Counted from the first letter of the stretch, positions 49,401-61,600 are shown. The stretch is DNA of 64,000 nucleotides from Terebella lapidaria (GCA_949152475.1 OX424557.1:27527462-27591461), one strand, 5' to 3'. The notes: generated by a model not told the origin, from the sequence alone. Translations and numbers: made by a program.

Positions 49401-52400
49401 ATACTGACTCGCCCAACAGACACCTGTATCCCCCTAGAAGCTTACCGGTGTCTGTACGAGTTTCATCCTCTGCTTCCTGAGCTCCTGTACCGTCTGGTAG
49501 ATCTGGACCTGGTTCTCGTTGGTCAGCTGTCTGTTCAGGATGTCCAAGGCAATCAATGTCCCTGTCCTGCCCACTCCGGCACTACAGCGATATAGCGCAT
49601 CCAAGGAACAACATGAAGAAATTAATGGACTAACAGATATATAGGCCTAATATACATCTACAATATGATAACATAAACAGTGTTTTGTGATGTGAAATGG
49701 CGAATTGTTTTTAGTATCAGTAGTAGATTTATATAAAATTCCATATGACAGAAACGTACCTGCAGTGGACGACGAGTGGTCCTTTCTTGCCGCGGTCGTG
49801 TGAGTGGATCAGCCTGAGGAAGTTGTTCAGGGTGTGGGCTCCGTACCTGACCCTGCTCTTGTCAGTCCACGTCGTGAAGTGGAACTGAAGGATTTCTCTC
49901 GTCTCTTCCTCGCCCTGGCATCAGGTGATACAGGTCATCATAACGGTTTGAATTGCACTCGTCTCATAAAAACGACTCTCTTCAGCTGATAGTAGTTTTC
50001 ATAAGCCTGGCCTTGTTATGATTTGGTGGAGGTTTGAGAGGTCCACGTACCACTTTTTTGACGAGCAGGACCCTGACCACGGAATCTGCGATCTGCATAG
50101 CACTATGGACTGTCACTTCGTGTGTCTCATAGGACTCCGTGTCCCCAACACCTTCCGGCCAGTACTGCGCTACACGCTTCTGTACTCACAGAAACGAGAC
50201 GTCCATGGGTGAAAGGCCCCCAGATTACATGTTTAATAAAATAGACTTCATCCTACAGATGCTAGACCCACCCTGTACCCAGGCACCAGCAACGCTATGG
50301 AGACGCCCTGTAATCAACCAAACACTAGCCCCACCATGTAGCCATTCTTACCTTGCCATCCTCCTCCAGGTTGGCCAGCATCACGATCCTGTTGGCGCCC
50401 GTGATCCACACCATCCTCCAGAGGTCTGTCACTGTCGTCGGCTTGGGACCTGTACACAAAGATGATCTTTGCAATAGAATCACTACCGGTGTCTAATCTA
50501 GTCTGCATGTAACGTCTACAATTATATACCACATAACGGGTACACGAAGAGGAGGATTGCCCTGATAGTTTAGCTTACTATTGTTTACTTTATATTGAGT
50601 TAAATTTCACATTTAATATAATTTTATATATACAGACAATATATTTTTGTATGACACATTCCCAATGTATTGATATTCCATACCTTGTGACGCTATGTAA
50701 GCTTTCTCCTTTCCTCGGTAACCCTACGTGAATAAATTCATTTATTTCCAGAAACCACTCAACTGTGACTAGAGCAGGATCACAATGCAAAATTGAACAA
50801 TACAGAAATCCATGCAGTGCAATACCTTGATGTAGCTGGCGTTGATGAAACCATTGTCGTATTCATCATCAAGAATCACCCGCGTGTGATCATCTTTTCA
50901 GAGGAACATAATACGACAAACTGCACATAAATGCATATTCGAGCCAAAATATACTTACTTGATATATTTTAAATTTTTTTATGTGATTCTATAGTAAATG
51001 TAGTCTAGTGTGCCTTAAATTTCCGATATTCAGAGGCTAATAACATACATGGTAGAATGTCTTTGAAGCGGAGGTACTGTCTGTTCTGTGACAGGTTTGC
51101 TTCTGTACAGAGCTCCTTGTCATCGTCTGGCAGGGTCTGGAACAACGATATTTGGAAGAATAAACATTTGGTGGTATACTCAAGTTCAACACAAAACCTC
51201 ATATGATTTTCGGCCATAACTTCGTTTAGGATGGTCGGATCAAATTGAAATTTTATATATTTCCATTTGGCACAAAACCATATTTTTTCACCAAATTTCA
51301 GACTTCTATCTCGAAAACTAAAAAAGTTGGCAATCTACCCCAATGTTAAATGTTGGACATAAATCGGACCACAGAAAATCGAGCAATTATGGGGATTTCA
51401 TGCTCTTCATTCCGCTAAGAAACGTTATATGAGGAAAATTTTGGAGTTTGAAGAATCGTACAGGTGTTTTTTGATAACATATCATTCTTACAAAGTACTG
51501 TGCAATGCTAACCTCGTACAACATGCCAAATTATGTTCAGACTTGCAAATTTCCTGTTTGATGTGAAATTTAACATTGGGGTAGATTGCCAACTTTTTCT
51601 GTTTTCAAGATAGAAGTCTGAAATTTGGTGAAAAAATATGGTTTTATGCCAAATGGAAACAAACAAAATTTCAAATTGATCCAACAATCCAAAACGAAGT
51701 TATGGCCAAAAATCATATGAGGTTTTGTGTTGAACTTGACTTTAATGGTACGACAATTCGGATTCCACTTTCATTGGTCAGTGCTATGAAACTTTACCTC
51801 GTACTCGGCGTATAGCTCGGTCAGGTTTTCCTTTCGCTTCTTGACGTATTTCTCTAGTTGACCGGCCGGTATTGGCCCGGGCTCGGTGAATGGGGACACG
51901 GGGGATGTGGGCACGGGGATCAGGTCGGGGTCGGGAGCTTTCGTGTCAGAATCTGCCACAGACGCTGCTGACGGGCTCAAGGGTATACCTTATAGTAATA
52001 AATCGATATATTGAAACCGGCTTTGATTTCTTCGTGGATGGTGTGAATTTGAGTGGTATAAATACATAACTCATGTAACTCACCAAGTTCTGGGTCTTTC
52101 TTTTTATCTGCACCACTGAAATATGTAACCGGCCATTTCATGTATGATACCACCAGAGTCGCATTTATCTAGTACATTGGTAATTTGACTGATATATGAA
52201 AGGTAAAACACTATACATGCAATCCACCGGTATTCGCCGCTTCCAGATAAGGACAACGACGACGATGACGACGATACAGATGACAGCCACAGGGACGACT
52301 GAACCCGCCACCTTCTTTTGCAGTTCCCCTGTTTGTAACAATTTACAACAGTGTTACTTCTGCACCTTAACACGGTTACATATGACCATCTTCCTGAATA

Positions 52401-55104
52401 TATAGTGTAGAACGAGTTTCGTTCATTTCTGTGGAGGGTCGAGCAAGTTGAGCCACTTACTGCTTTCATCGGGGGATTGCGGGTTCTCCACTATACCCGT
52501 CGACCCTGTTTGCAACAACACAATCGGACTACTTATAGTGCGCAGAATATTCACATGGCGAAATGATTTTCAAAAAAGTTGAAGGATTTGCTGTTTAACT
52601 TGCCTATGCAAAGCGAAATATCTTGACGACTGCTTACAGAGCACATACGAACCTGTGGTTGACTCCTCTGTCGTGGCTGTACTAGTCAGTGATGGACGGA
52701 GGGTGGTGGTCTGTGTCTCCGCCGTGCTGTCCCGTGTAGTTGTAGGTGCAGCTGTGGTTGTGGCGGTGGTAGTGGTTGTTGTGACGGTAACGGGTGTAGT
52801 TGATGAGGTGCTGGAGGTGCTTGTGACGGTGACGGTGGTGGAGGGAGCCCTCGTGGTGGTTGTTAACTCTGGGGTCGATGTCACAGCGATCGGAGGTTCT
52901 GTTGTGTCAGTATCACAGGGTTGTTCAACAATATCGATATCGTCCAGGGCGATGTCTCCGTATGCCTCACTTTTTTCAGCACGTTTGATGGATCTGAACG
53001 AGACTCGTGAGACGCTTGGATCCAGAGTCGTGTTGGCGCTCAACCAGGTGTCTAAAGTTAAGTCAACGATATATTCAAAACTGTGTGTGATACGAACTTC
53101 TTCCCACTGTTTTTTCAATATTCATATCAGAAAAAATAACATGCCTGATGGTAGCAATACATCTCATGTTATTAGTTATACCATTTTTGTTCATGGAATA
53201 CGGTCTCGTGTGATACAAACAGCTAAACACAGATATATTTTTTGTATTCGAAACCATGGAGTAACGAATTTATCAATAATAAGAAACAAGAACACACTCG
53301 AACAAACACGACTCCGAATACATTCGATGTTCAGGATATGCTGAAGTTCATATATTGATAGGCTATACCTGTATATATGCTATATAACATACTTCCTCCT
53401 GCTCCCTGTCTCTCCCAGATGATTGATGTACCGTCAGTGTATATAGCTAGCACTTCCAGATAACCGATGTGTTCACCCTTCATGTGATACCAGAATGTCA
53501 AACATGACGTCACAATCAGACTCAGCTCTGGTGTCCGGATCTCTGCCACGGAGCCCCTGGGGACTTGAGTAATTTCGGTGTATATGTAGAAACCTGAGCC
53601 ATCGGCTTTTGTGTGGTCATCATCTGGTCCTGTGCGTTCCGAGGGTGTCTGACCCCTCTTCAGCGTCCAGTCCAAGTGGTCGTTAGTGACCTGCTCCAAC
53701 TCACAGCTCCGTCCAGAACACTCACACGGCAGCGCGATGGAGCCCATAGTGGCAGAGTCGAAGTCACAGTGGACAGCTGAAACAATTATAACACACTACA
53801 TGTATTATATTATTTCATTATTTTAGGATACTAATATCTATTTTTTATTATTATGCCGTACATGTACACTTGCCTGTTATTGGGGTGTCTCTCGTTGTCT
53901 CCGACATGGCGCTCGTAGTTGGTAAAGAGCTAGGAATTGGTGTCGTGGCTGGTGTAATAGTTTGTGTTGTGGTTGGTGTGGTGGTTAGTGTTGTGGTTGG
54001 TGTAGTGGTTGTTGTTGTGATTGGTGTATTGGTTAGTGAAATGGCAGGTGTAGGTGGAGATTCTGTAGGAGTTAGTTTTGTAGTGGTATGTTGACCAGCT
54101 GTAACCGGGTCAGAAAGTCCGGTGATGGTTGTTGGTGTACAAGGGACAACTGTTGTGCCTGAGTCACAGTCCGCCTCCTCAATCCTGATGTCATCCAGAG
54201 CCATGTCTCCTTGCGGCTCATCAGAGTTCGCACGCCTCGTGGATCGGAACGTGACCCGGGTGACACTGGGACTGAGGGTTGTATTCGCGAACAGCCAGTT
54301 GTCTGGGAGATGATTTGTGTTTTGATTAATACATAACATGGATACATGCATGTACTAGCTCATGTAAAAAATGACATTGTCTTGTGTCACTTACATAAAC
54401 CGTCATTAATTTCCTGTTGTCCCAATCTCTTCCAGATGACGGATGCTGTATCATTTGTGTATGTAGCAAGCACTTCCAGATCACCGATGTGTAAACCCTT
54501 CATATGATACCAGAATGTCAGACATGACGTCACACTCAGACTCAGCTCTGGTGTCCGGATCTCTGCCACGGAGTTTGTGGGGACTTTGGTGACTTCTGTG
54601 TAGATGTAGAGGCCTGAGCCGTCGCCTCTTGTGTGGTCATCATTGGGTCCTGTAGAACCACTCGGCGTACTGCCTTGATAGGCCCTCCAGGCAAACTGGT
54701 CTGTCACCTGATCGAATTCACAACTCTGTCCAGAACACAAACACGGCAGCAAAGTGGTGTTGATAGCAGCATTGTCAAAGTCACAACAGAGGACGGCTGC
54801 AAGAGTGGTGCATTTCATGGTGTTATACAACAGTAATGCAATCGTTCTGAACATCAAGTAATATGATTTTTCGTGTATTTTTATGTGACTGGCAGGAAAT
54901 GTCATCCGTTTTATTGTCAATACAAATTACCATCTTCACAAATAAATGTATTATATATGGTACAAGCAAAATAACTTCTAAAATATATGAATAGTAATAT
55001 TTATGTGTGCAAATGTTCATCATACATAAGAAGGCATATGATATTTTACCTCCAGAAGAGAGTCCGGGTAGGACGAGCAGTAGGAGTATCCCTAGAGCCG
55101 CCAT
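46104..55104 (-). CDS. Receptor-type tyrosine phosphatase with two MAM domains
   Basis: 24 exons, 3951 nt, 1316 residues, in frame throughout. Exons 5'-3': 55104-55050, 54796-54395, 54302-53874, 53776-53393, 53051-52653, 52505-52461, 52328-52217, 52115-52084, 51988-51798, 51136-51049, 50893-50826, 50723-50684, 50449-50352, 50176-50051, 49914-49760, 49581-49446, 49146-49018, 48838-48742, 48543-48470, 47830-47693, 47482-47357, 47254-47079, 46708-46573, 46418-46104. Order: signal 1-18, MAM 1, Thr-rich linker, MAM 2, Thr-rich linker, membrane span ~579-600, D1 ~690-915, D2 ~965-1210, tail. It would remove phosphate from phosphotyrosine at the plasma membrane. It lacks the Ig and fibronectin III domains of vertebrate MAM phosphatases (mu/kappa type). 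Intron 3 has a GC donor (CAG/GCAAGT). The start was chosen at the Met opening the hydrophobic signal. Confidence 0.93.
46573..49146 (-). other. Phosphatase domain D2 (pseudophosphatase)
   Basis: D2 keeps the fold signatures ([44 protein letters not shown]). The P-loop is HCFNGRGASG: Cys1166 remains but the phosphate-binding Arg is Ala1172. The WPD loop is [11 protein letters not shown]. It should be catalytically dead, as is common for receptor phosphatase D2 domains, which act in dimerisation and substrate recruitment. Confidence 0.88.
49446..51136 (-). other. Phosphatase domain D1 (catalytic, altered WPD loop)
   Basis: The ordered family motifs are present: [66 protein letters not shown], and the P-loop [16 protein letters not shown] with nucleophile Cys874 and Arg880. 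The general-acid loop reads W839-T840-D841-K-S-R where active family members have WPDHGVP: the Asp is kept, the Pro and the following residues are not. This may slow catalysis or change substrate preference. Confidence 0.88.
51181..51740. repeat. Foldback element, copy B, in a phosphatase intron
   Basis: Arms of ~180 bp (51181-51360 and 51561-51740) are near-perfect inverses, with outer edges CAAGTTCAACACAAAACCTC and its complement. Internal blocks ACCAAATTTCAGACTTCTATC and GGCAATCTACCCCAATGTTA are shared with the elements at 935-1513 and 32050-32440. It lies between coding exons 9 and 10. Confidence 0.88.
52217..52328 (-). other. Phosphatase transmembrane exon
   Basis: It encodes [20 protein letters not shown] flanked by KK outside and KRR inside, a single-pass type I anchor. 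The donor used is GCAT/GTATAG, because the closer GTGGAT site would put a stop into the next exon. The span is unrelated in sequence to that of the + strand receptor. Confidence 0.85.
52653..54796 (-). other. Phosphatase ectodomain: MAM 1, linker, MAM 2, mucin stalk
   Basis: Each MAM domain is split over two exons at the same place (before DNW/YNW/NTW) and every join is phase 1. The second exon of each pair also encodes a Thr/Pro-rich segment ([10 protein letters not shown] and [17 protein letters not shown] types), a likely O-glycosylated stalk. Family marks are [12 protein letters not shown] or [40 protein letters not shown] and ALDDI. The layout is the same as in the + strand receptor at 18.9-21.1 kb. 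Confidence 0.9.
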
Positions 55105-55219
55105 GTTCCTATGAAGGAGGAAGTAAATAACCCGGGCCAGGTACTCTAGCCGTCCTCTCATGTTGTCATACTGCCGCCGAGCCACCAAATGTAATGAACG
55201 ATTGAACGATCGTGACTCG
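55051..55219 (-). promoter_or_regulatory. 5' leader and signal exon shared with the + strand units
   Basis: The minus strand here, from GAGTCACGATCGTTCAATCG through TTTACTTCCTCCTTCATAGG to the start codon, is almost identical to 9567-9736 and its two copies. Similarity stops abruptly upstream. No TATA box is evident. Confidence 0.6.
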
Positions 55220-58200
55220 ATAGTATACATGTTCTTTTTTCTTGAATAATGTATTCCGCATGGCTTCCTCAGTGTACACGCCGTGTGGACTATTTGTGCC
55301 ACTGATGGGGAATACCTGTTTTTCTCTCTTTTTGATTTGATGAACGCCTAGATGTTCATTCGCGGTTCGTTGCACAAATTGTCTGGTGAAGAACGCGCTA
55401 TACCCTATAAGAGGGCATTAAAATTTTATAGGAATATTTTTTTTTTCATGGTAGTCAGTATCTACTAAAAAGTTTTTTTTACCGCTGGCTTTATTTCATC
55501 TTTCTGTTTCAAACATCACTAAATTAATCAGAGAAGACATGCAGGGAAGTATTCTGCTCATTTTGACACCTCATGCAAGTGCCTATGGCCAATATTGACA
55601 GAGCTAGGTGTAATTTGATCATGTCAAGAAATTGTGTCCGGACATCAACTCCCGAACACAGCTACATTATAGAACATGACAACTCTGCAATATCTTCCGA
55701 ATAGGTCCACACAAAGAACTTATGTGGGTTGTCACTACACAAAAACGTGTGCAAGAATATGGTATCTGGCATATGGCTGTATAATTTGCGTCGAGGTTCA
55801 TCCTTGAGGCTCCTTCGGACGGAAGGACAATTCTCTACCGGGTTTTAACCTGGTTCTGAACACGATTCTGTTAATTGTTTGGTTTTTTTTTTTTCAATCC
55901 ATCCGGATTAAAATATTTGGCTAGAATATATTCGAACCTGTTTTTTTCGTTCAAAAATATGACAATGCTTTTTTTACTCATGGGGTACCATTGTGAATAC
56001 ATGTAGAAACAGTTGTCTACGTTTGTTATCATCTGTTCAAAAACGAACCTCTGCATATGTTTTTGATGTTTTCTGTTGTATGTTGTCAAATTTAAGTAAA
56101 ATTTTGGAATTTTATGGATACTTGTAGCGGGAAAATTAGCATAGTGACCCCTTATTTAAAAAAACAAAAACAAAAAAACAAGCATAGGTACGGGAACTTC
56201 CTCGATATAACGAGTTATTTATCTCGATAATACGGAAAATGATCTCGATATATACGAGATAATTATATAGGCCTATATATAATAACAGAAAAATATCTCG
56301 TAATAACGAGATTGTTTCACGTGTCCTAAACCAAACACCATATAAATCAGTACAACGGTTCGTCGAGAACTAAACGAAATATCAGAGAAATAAATTCATT
56401 ATTTTTCATTAAATATTGGTTCGAATGTACAATATCGATGATTGTTTGAAAGTCTGAAAATCATCGAATGAATTTCAAATTTCAGCCCATCTGAGTGAGT
56501 TCATCTGTAGTGAACATCCTAATGGTCATTAGCACATGTGACATCGAATACAATTCAGAGCTTAATTTTCTACATATATTTGGTTAGATATAGGCCTACT
56601 GAACATACCCGGCTGGTACTATTTATGAATTATGAATATAAATCATGTGCTGAATAGAGTTATCCCATGAAAACATGTGTGGTGGGCGCCATAACATATT
56701 ATTATAATGTCGTAGGGCTATTGCCTTTAGTGAGCACAGTGTGTATAGTATGTCATGTAAGATTATGATGTTGCCGAAATTACATATAGGCCTAAATTAA
56801 CATTTACGTGTATATCATTCATATTTCATTTCAGTCATTAAAACTTAAACAAAAACAAAAAATCTCTGGGTAGCTCTTCGGACCATCGTGGACCACCCGT
56901 ACTGTTCACAGACCATCCTGGCTTGACTACGGTTTCTATGACTGTTCTCCACCGTGTGGCTATGTTGTGCAACACCTGGATGCACCGAGAGCACTATCTG
57001 TGGCTGAATCGACTGAACTTTTTTTTGCTTTTGGTTTTTTTTTTCCAAACTCGTACTTTCTATGCAAAAATTAACACACATATTATTGAAAACAGTGTAT
57101 GGCTGACAGTGTGGCGCAAATAGGGCTTATATACACAAGACAGGAATTGATCTGCATGTAAAGTACCGGTATAATGATAACAAGAAGCTAACTGCGGGGG
57201 ACGACATTAGAGCTCGAGCACATCATCAGCACCACGACAGTATATTATGATGAAAAACATAGGCTCACTTCATTCATATTCCTAATAAGTAAACATTTAA
57301 TTTGAACTCAATGTAACAGATACGCCTACTAAAATGGTATTTCGTTTAAAAAATATATATATATATATATAAAATATTGGAAACCATGAGAAAAATATCT
57401 GCATCTGATATCATGATACATATGCCTACTGGGCGAATTGAAAGGCCAGCTTAAAATAAAAATTCGCAACCCCGCACGGAACACCTTAATTGTCATGTGA
57501 TACAATACGTCAAATTACGGTAAATTTAGCCGTGGCGTCGCAGACGAATCATCGTGTTTACTTCATCATAGCGCCAGAGAATGTTACACGCAAGATGATG
57601 TATGCACGCACGTATTGCTGCACAGAAAATTGTGTGTTCCAAAGTACGCGTCATTGCGGTAAAATTTGCTTTGCATTCTGGGAACGTCAATTTCCATCGG
57701 CTCCGCCATTTTGGACGTTTTTGGATAATTTGAGGATTTTACGTTATTTTCTCAATCCTAACACATCGATTTATGCATTATACATCTGTGGAATATTCAA
57801 AGTTTGCCATCAATTCGACAGATTTTATGTCAAAGACGATGAAAATCCTCATTTGGAGTAGGTGTCTAAACGTTTACCTGCCAAAACGGGCGTCGATAGT
57901 TTGGCATGAAACCTCCATGAAAAAGTCAGCACATAGACATGTAGAGGGTTGGGAGCTTCGCCCCCAACGCTCTAATGTCAAAAATTCCCAGACAGTGATT
58001 TGAACAAATGGTCGTACACATATTTCACTGCAGAGTAGGAGGTATTCGCACAAATTGACCACAGAATAAAATTGAGAAGTAAAATTGACTAGCATATCTA
58101 CTGTACCATATTCAATTACAGTGCAATCCCGATGAGAAGTAGGCATGGATCTATGTACTAATGAAAACATAAGAATATGAACGTGCGTTAAATTAGCCCA

Positions 58201-58657
58201 TTCAATTAATATTTAATTTCATTTGATGTGAACCACCCCGCACATTTGTCAGGTAGATTTCGGATCTACACAGATGGGCATAAAATAACATGTATCTTAA
58301 TGAGGGGCACATATAGGCCTATATATAATATTGGATGAGAAAGGTCTACCGGAAGGCTATACCTTTTTGAATGGAAAAAAAATGAATTTAATTGAAAAAT
58401 TGAATTTGAGATATTGCTTTTTATGCGAGTGTATGTTCTTCAGAGACTTTGTGCTAATTTATTTTGAGTTTGTTCATTATGTTCGTTGTGCTGTCATTGC
58501 CCACTGGCACCTCTTGCAGAAATATTGAAACGTAGTGAGACTGGAGTCTAACTGTTTTCATATAGTGAGACTGGGGCCTAACTGATCACAGCGCCATCGG
58601 TCGAATATCCATGAAACTACAGGCGTACAAAACCAGAAATTCTAAAGAACTGAAAAG
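55220..58657. other. Intergenic region between the divergent phosphatase and RPF1 genes
   Basis: Non-coding as far as I can see. 56196-56320 holds several TCGATATAACGAG/CTCGATAA units in both orientations, another short inverted-repeat family. An AT microsatellite lies at 57345-57372. The 123-residue frame at 57490-57861 has no recognisable domain. The last few hundred bases should contain the RPF1 promoter. Confidence 0.5.
56196..56320. repeat. Cluster of CTCGATAT / ATAACGAG inverted units
   Basis: CTCGATATAACGAG, TCTCGATAATACGG, TCTCGATATATACGAGAT and TCTCGTAATAACGAGAT are packed within ~120 bp. Similar motifs occur at 22518-22590 and 4448-5485. Confidence 0.6.
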
Positions 58658-61600
58658 ATGTCGGATTTTGGCGACGCTGGGCCTTCTGGAAACAACTATG
58701 AGGTTCCCAAACCAAATATATCGAGTATTAAAAACAAACAGAGGAGGACAGAACTCTACAGGCAAATGAAAAGGGAACAACGAAAGGTGATTTTCATTAT
58801 ATTCTCCTATTATCGCTCATGTAAATAACGTGGTCCTTGATAGGGCCTCCACGAGTACCCGGCTACCCGACCACGGGTCGGGGCAACGTGTGACCCGGGT
58901 CAAAACTCGGCAACCCGTACACGTGAACGTAAATTTATGAGTTGTCTATTGTTATCTAAACTTATTTTTAAGTGGTTAGATCTAGATCTATATGGGTCTT
59001 GTTCGATTAGATATGGTCACCCATTTTGAAAGACTAAACCTACACAGAAAGTGAACTGAACATACCATGAGAAAGCTGAGAATCTCAGTATTTCAGATCT
59101 GTTTTTGTTTTTACTCTACCTTCGAAATTGACAAAGTTACAGAATTTTGAATGACAGACCCGTAGGTCCCCAAAATTGGTCGAAGAGTTAAAATTTGGCC
59201 CAAAAAATGTTTTGCAATGTAGATAGTGAAAATATTTATTTTTAGTCATCATCACTATACTAGTTTGAAGCACAGACATATACTGAATTGAAAAAATACC
59301 AGGTTATGTGGAAATGTTGATACTGAGAGTCTGTATACACCCAAGAGTACAGGTACCCTCTCAAAATTTTGAGCACTGTTTGTTTAAAAATAGAGAATAA
59401 TATGTTTGTTCCACCACTTTTTGCCGTTTTTGTCACATGATACAATACAGAAGTAAGGTTAAACACTCAAACATGACATTTCAGGGCACTGAATAAAAAA
59501 GTAACCAACAAAAGCCCCCTTTTATCTGTGTTTATAACAAAAATATGAAAAAAACAGAAACAAATAACTGTCTTTCAAAAAAACATTTGAGGAAATGCAT
59601 GAAAAAATTGTGTAGTAATATAAACTCGATCCAAGAGGCATGGGCATAGAATGATGATGTTTACAATATTTCCCAAGCTTGTTTCAAATATTTTTTAATC
59701 ATCCTGAACAGCATACATTGAGTTCATGTGGGCCTCGCATACCACACCGCGGGTCCAACGTAACACATAAACTCCGCTCAAAAAAAAACGTTCCCCAAAA
59801 CGGCCTACCCCCACCAACCTCAAATGCCAAATACGGCAAAAGCGCTGAAAAGCGCTAGCTAATTCTTGGCAAATAGTTCACTGAAATATTTAACTTTGTT
59901 GTATATATGTCTCCACAATGTGAAATACTGCGAAGTTGTTAAATTTTGTCAATTTCCAACATTTTACATTGTTGTTCTCACTTTCGCTGCTCACCATGTG
60001 GAAGTTTGACTGTGTACACAAGTTTCAATGACGTATACACATGGATCAATATCTTCTGGAATTGATTAATATGACCTTGTTATACCTACATCAAGGGGAA
60101 CACCCAGATTTCCCTCCCAAAATGGCCCACCCATTGGACGCCATTTTCGTCACTTGAAGGGGACACTTTCTGGCACAAAAAAAATTCCGCGATGCAAGCG
60201 CTATTTGACGAACGCGCCCATACCTAGTTCGATCTATGCATTTCGATCTAGATCTATATCGGCATTTCATCCTCAATCAACACATCAATATGTCATCAAA
60301 ATATTTCATCAAAATGTTGCTGCACGGTAGCTGCAATAGACCGCGCAGTTTTTGGAATGCACTACACGATAAATATGCCTTAAATACTTCGATCAAAATT
60401 TTCTGGCAGCCATTTAGTCGGCACAGCGATGTATATCAATACTGCACTTGCACAGTAAAGCCTAAACTATTTATAACATGACGGTCATCCAGGTTCGGGT
60501 CGGGTGTTCATGTACGGGTACCCGAGCAGGGCTGGGGTCAAATACACTTAATCAAATACAAATACAAATATTTTTATTTTCATATTTCAAATACGAATAC
60601 ATTAACTTTTATTTATCAAATACAAATACAAATATCATGTCACAAATACAAATACAAATATCATTGTTTTTGTCAATATGTGGTCAGGATGTGGTCAGCA
60701 TGTCCCAGTGCAAACATACTTTATACTGGCATTCACACCAGTCGGCCAGCCTTTGATCCTGGGCAGATGCCCAGAGGTCTCACAATGGAGATAGGAAATG
60801 ATAGGGATCTGGAATGTGATGTAAGGGACTAAATTATATGGCTGGTTATTCTCTGAGGTTTGTTTTAGTCCTGGTGATTTCTGAACATTGTGAGGCAGGG
60901 GTCCTTGTCAGTGCCATTCTGTGGCGTGTGAGCTAAGTTTGTATGAGCTGAACATCCTTGTTTCATTTCAATGTATTTTATTAAATATTTTAGCAAATAC
61001 ATTAAATACAGCAATCAAATACAAATATGATATTTTATTCTATTCAAATACAAATAAAATACAAATACGCAAAAGTGCTGTATTTAAATACAAATACAAA
61101 TACAAATACGTATTTGACCCCAGCCCTGTACCCAAGTACATTTTTCTTGACTCATGGGGGCCCTAGTCCTCGGGTTCTCGGAAGCACATGTCATAACACA
61201 TGTAGGATGAAGTGCCACTCTGGGCAAATGTGGATGTGACGAATAAGTGCCATCCTATCTGCACCATGTGACCAGTTTTGAAGCAATCACACCTTATGTC
61301 TCAGATTGTCCACATTATTGTACATCCAGTCTTGTTCTGGTTACCACGCAATAAGGCTGCCAAAGCGATCAGGCCACATATAAGCGAGATCAGCATTCCA
61401 GAAATTGGTGGATTAACAAGAGCACATGGTTGATATTACTCACATTCAAATCAGATCTGAGACAGTAGAATTATCTGCCAAGTGATCATCCAAGTGATCA
61501 TCACACTGGAGCTATGTACCCAGGTACCTGTCCTGTAAAAATTAACCTGTCTTGCAATCAGCGAACTAGGGATTTCTATTGTTCTTTCATTTTCATGGCA

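Noticed and set aside
52655-53344. 229-residue Val-rich open frame on the + strand
   Set aside because: It is the antisense of the Thr-rich linker exon of the phosphatase; the low-complexity codons leave the opposite strand open.
57490-57861. 123-residue frame with several Cys, considered as a zinc-binding (THAP-like) domain
   Set aside because: Cysteine spacing does not fit THAP or other known fingers, and no neighbouring exons were found.
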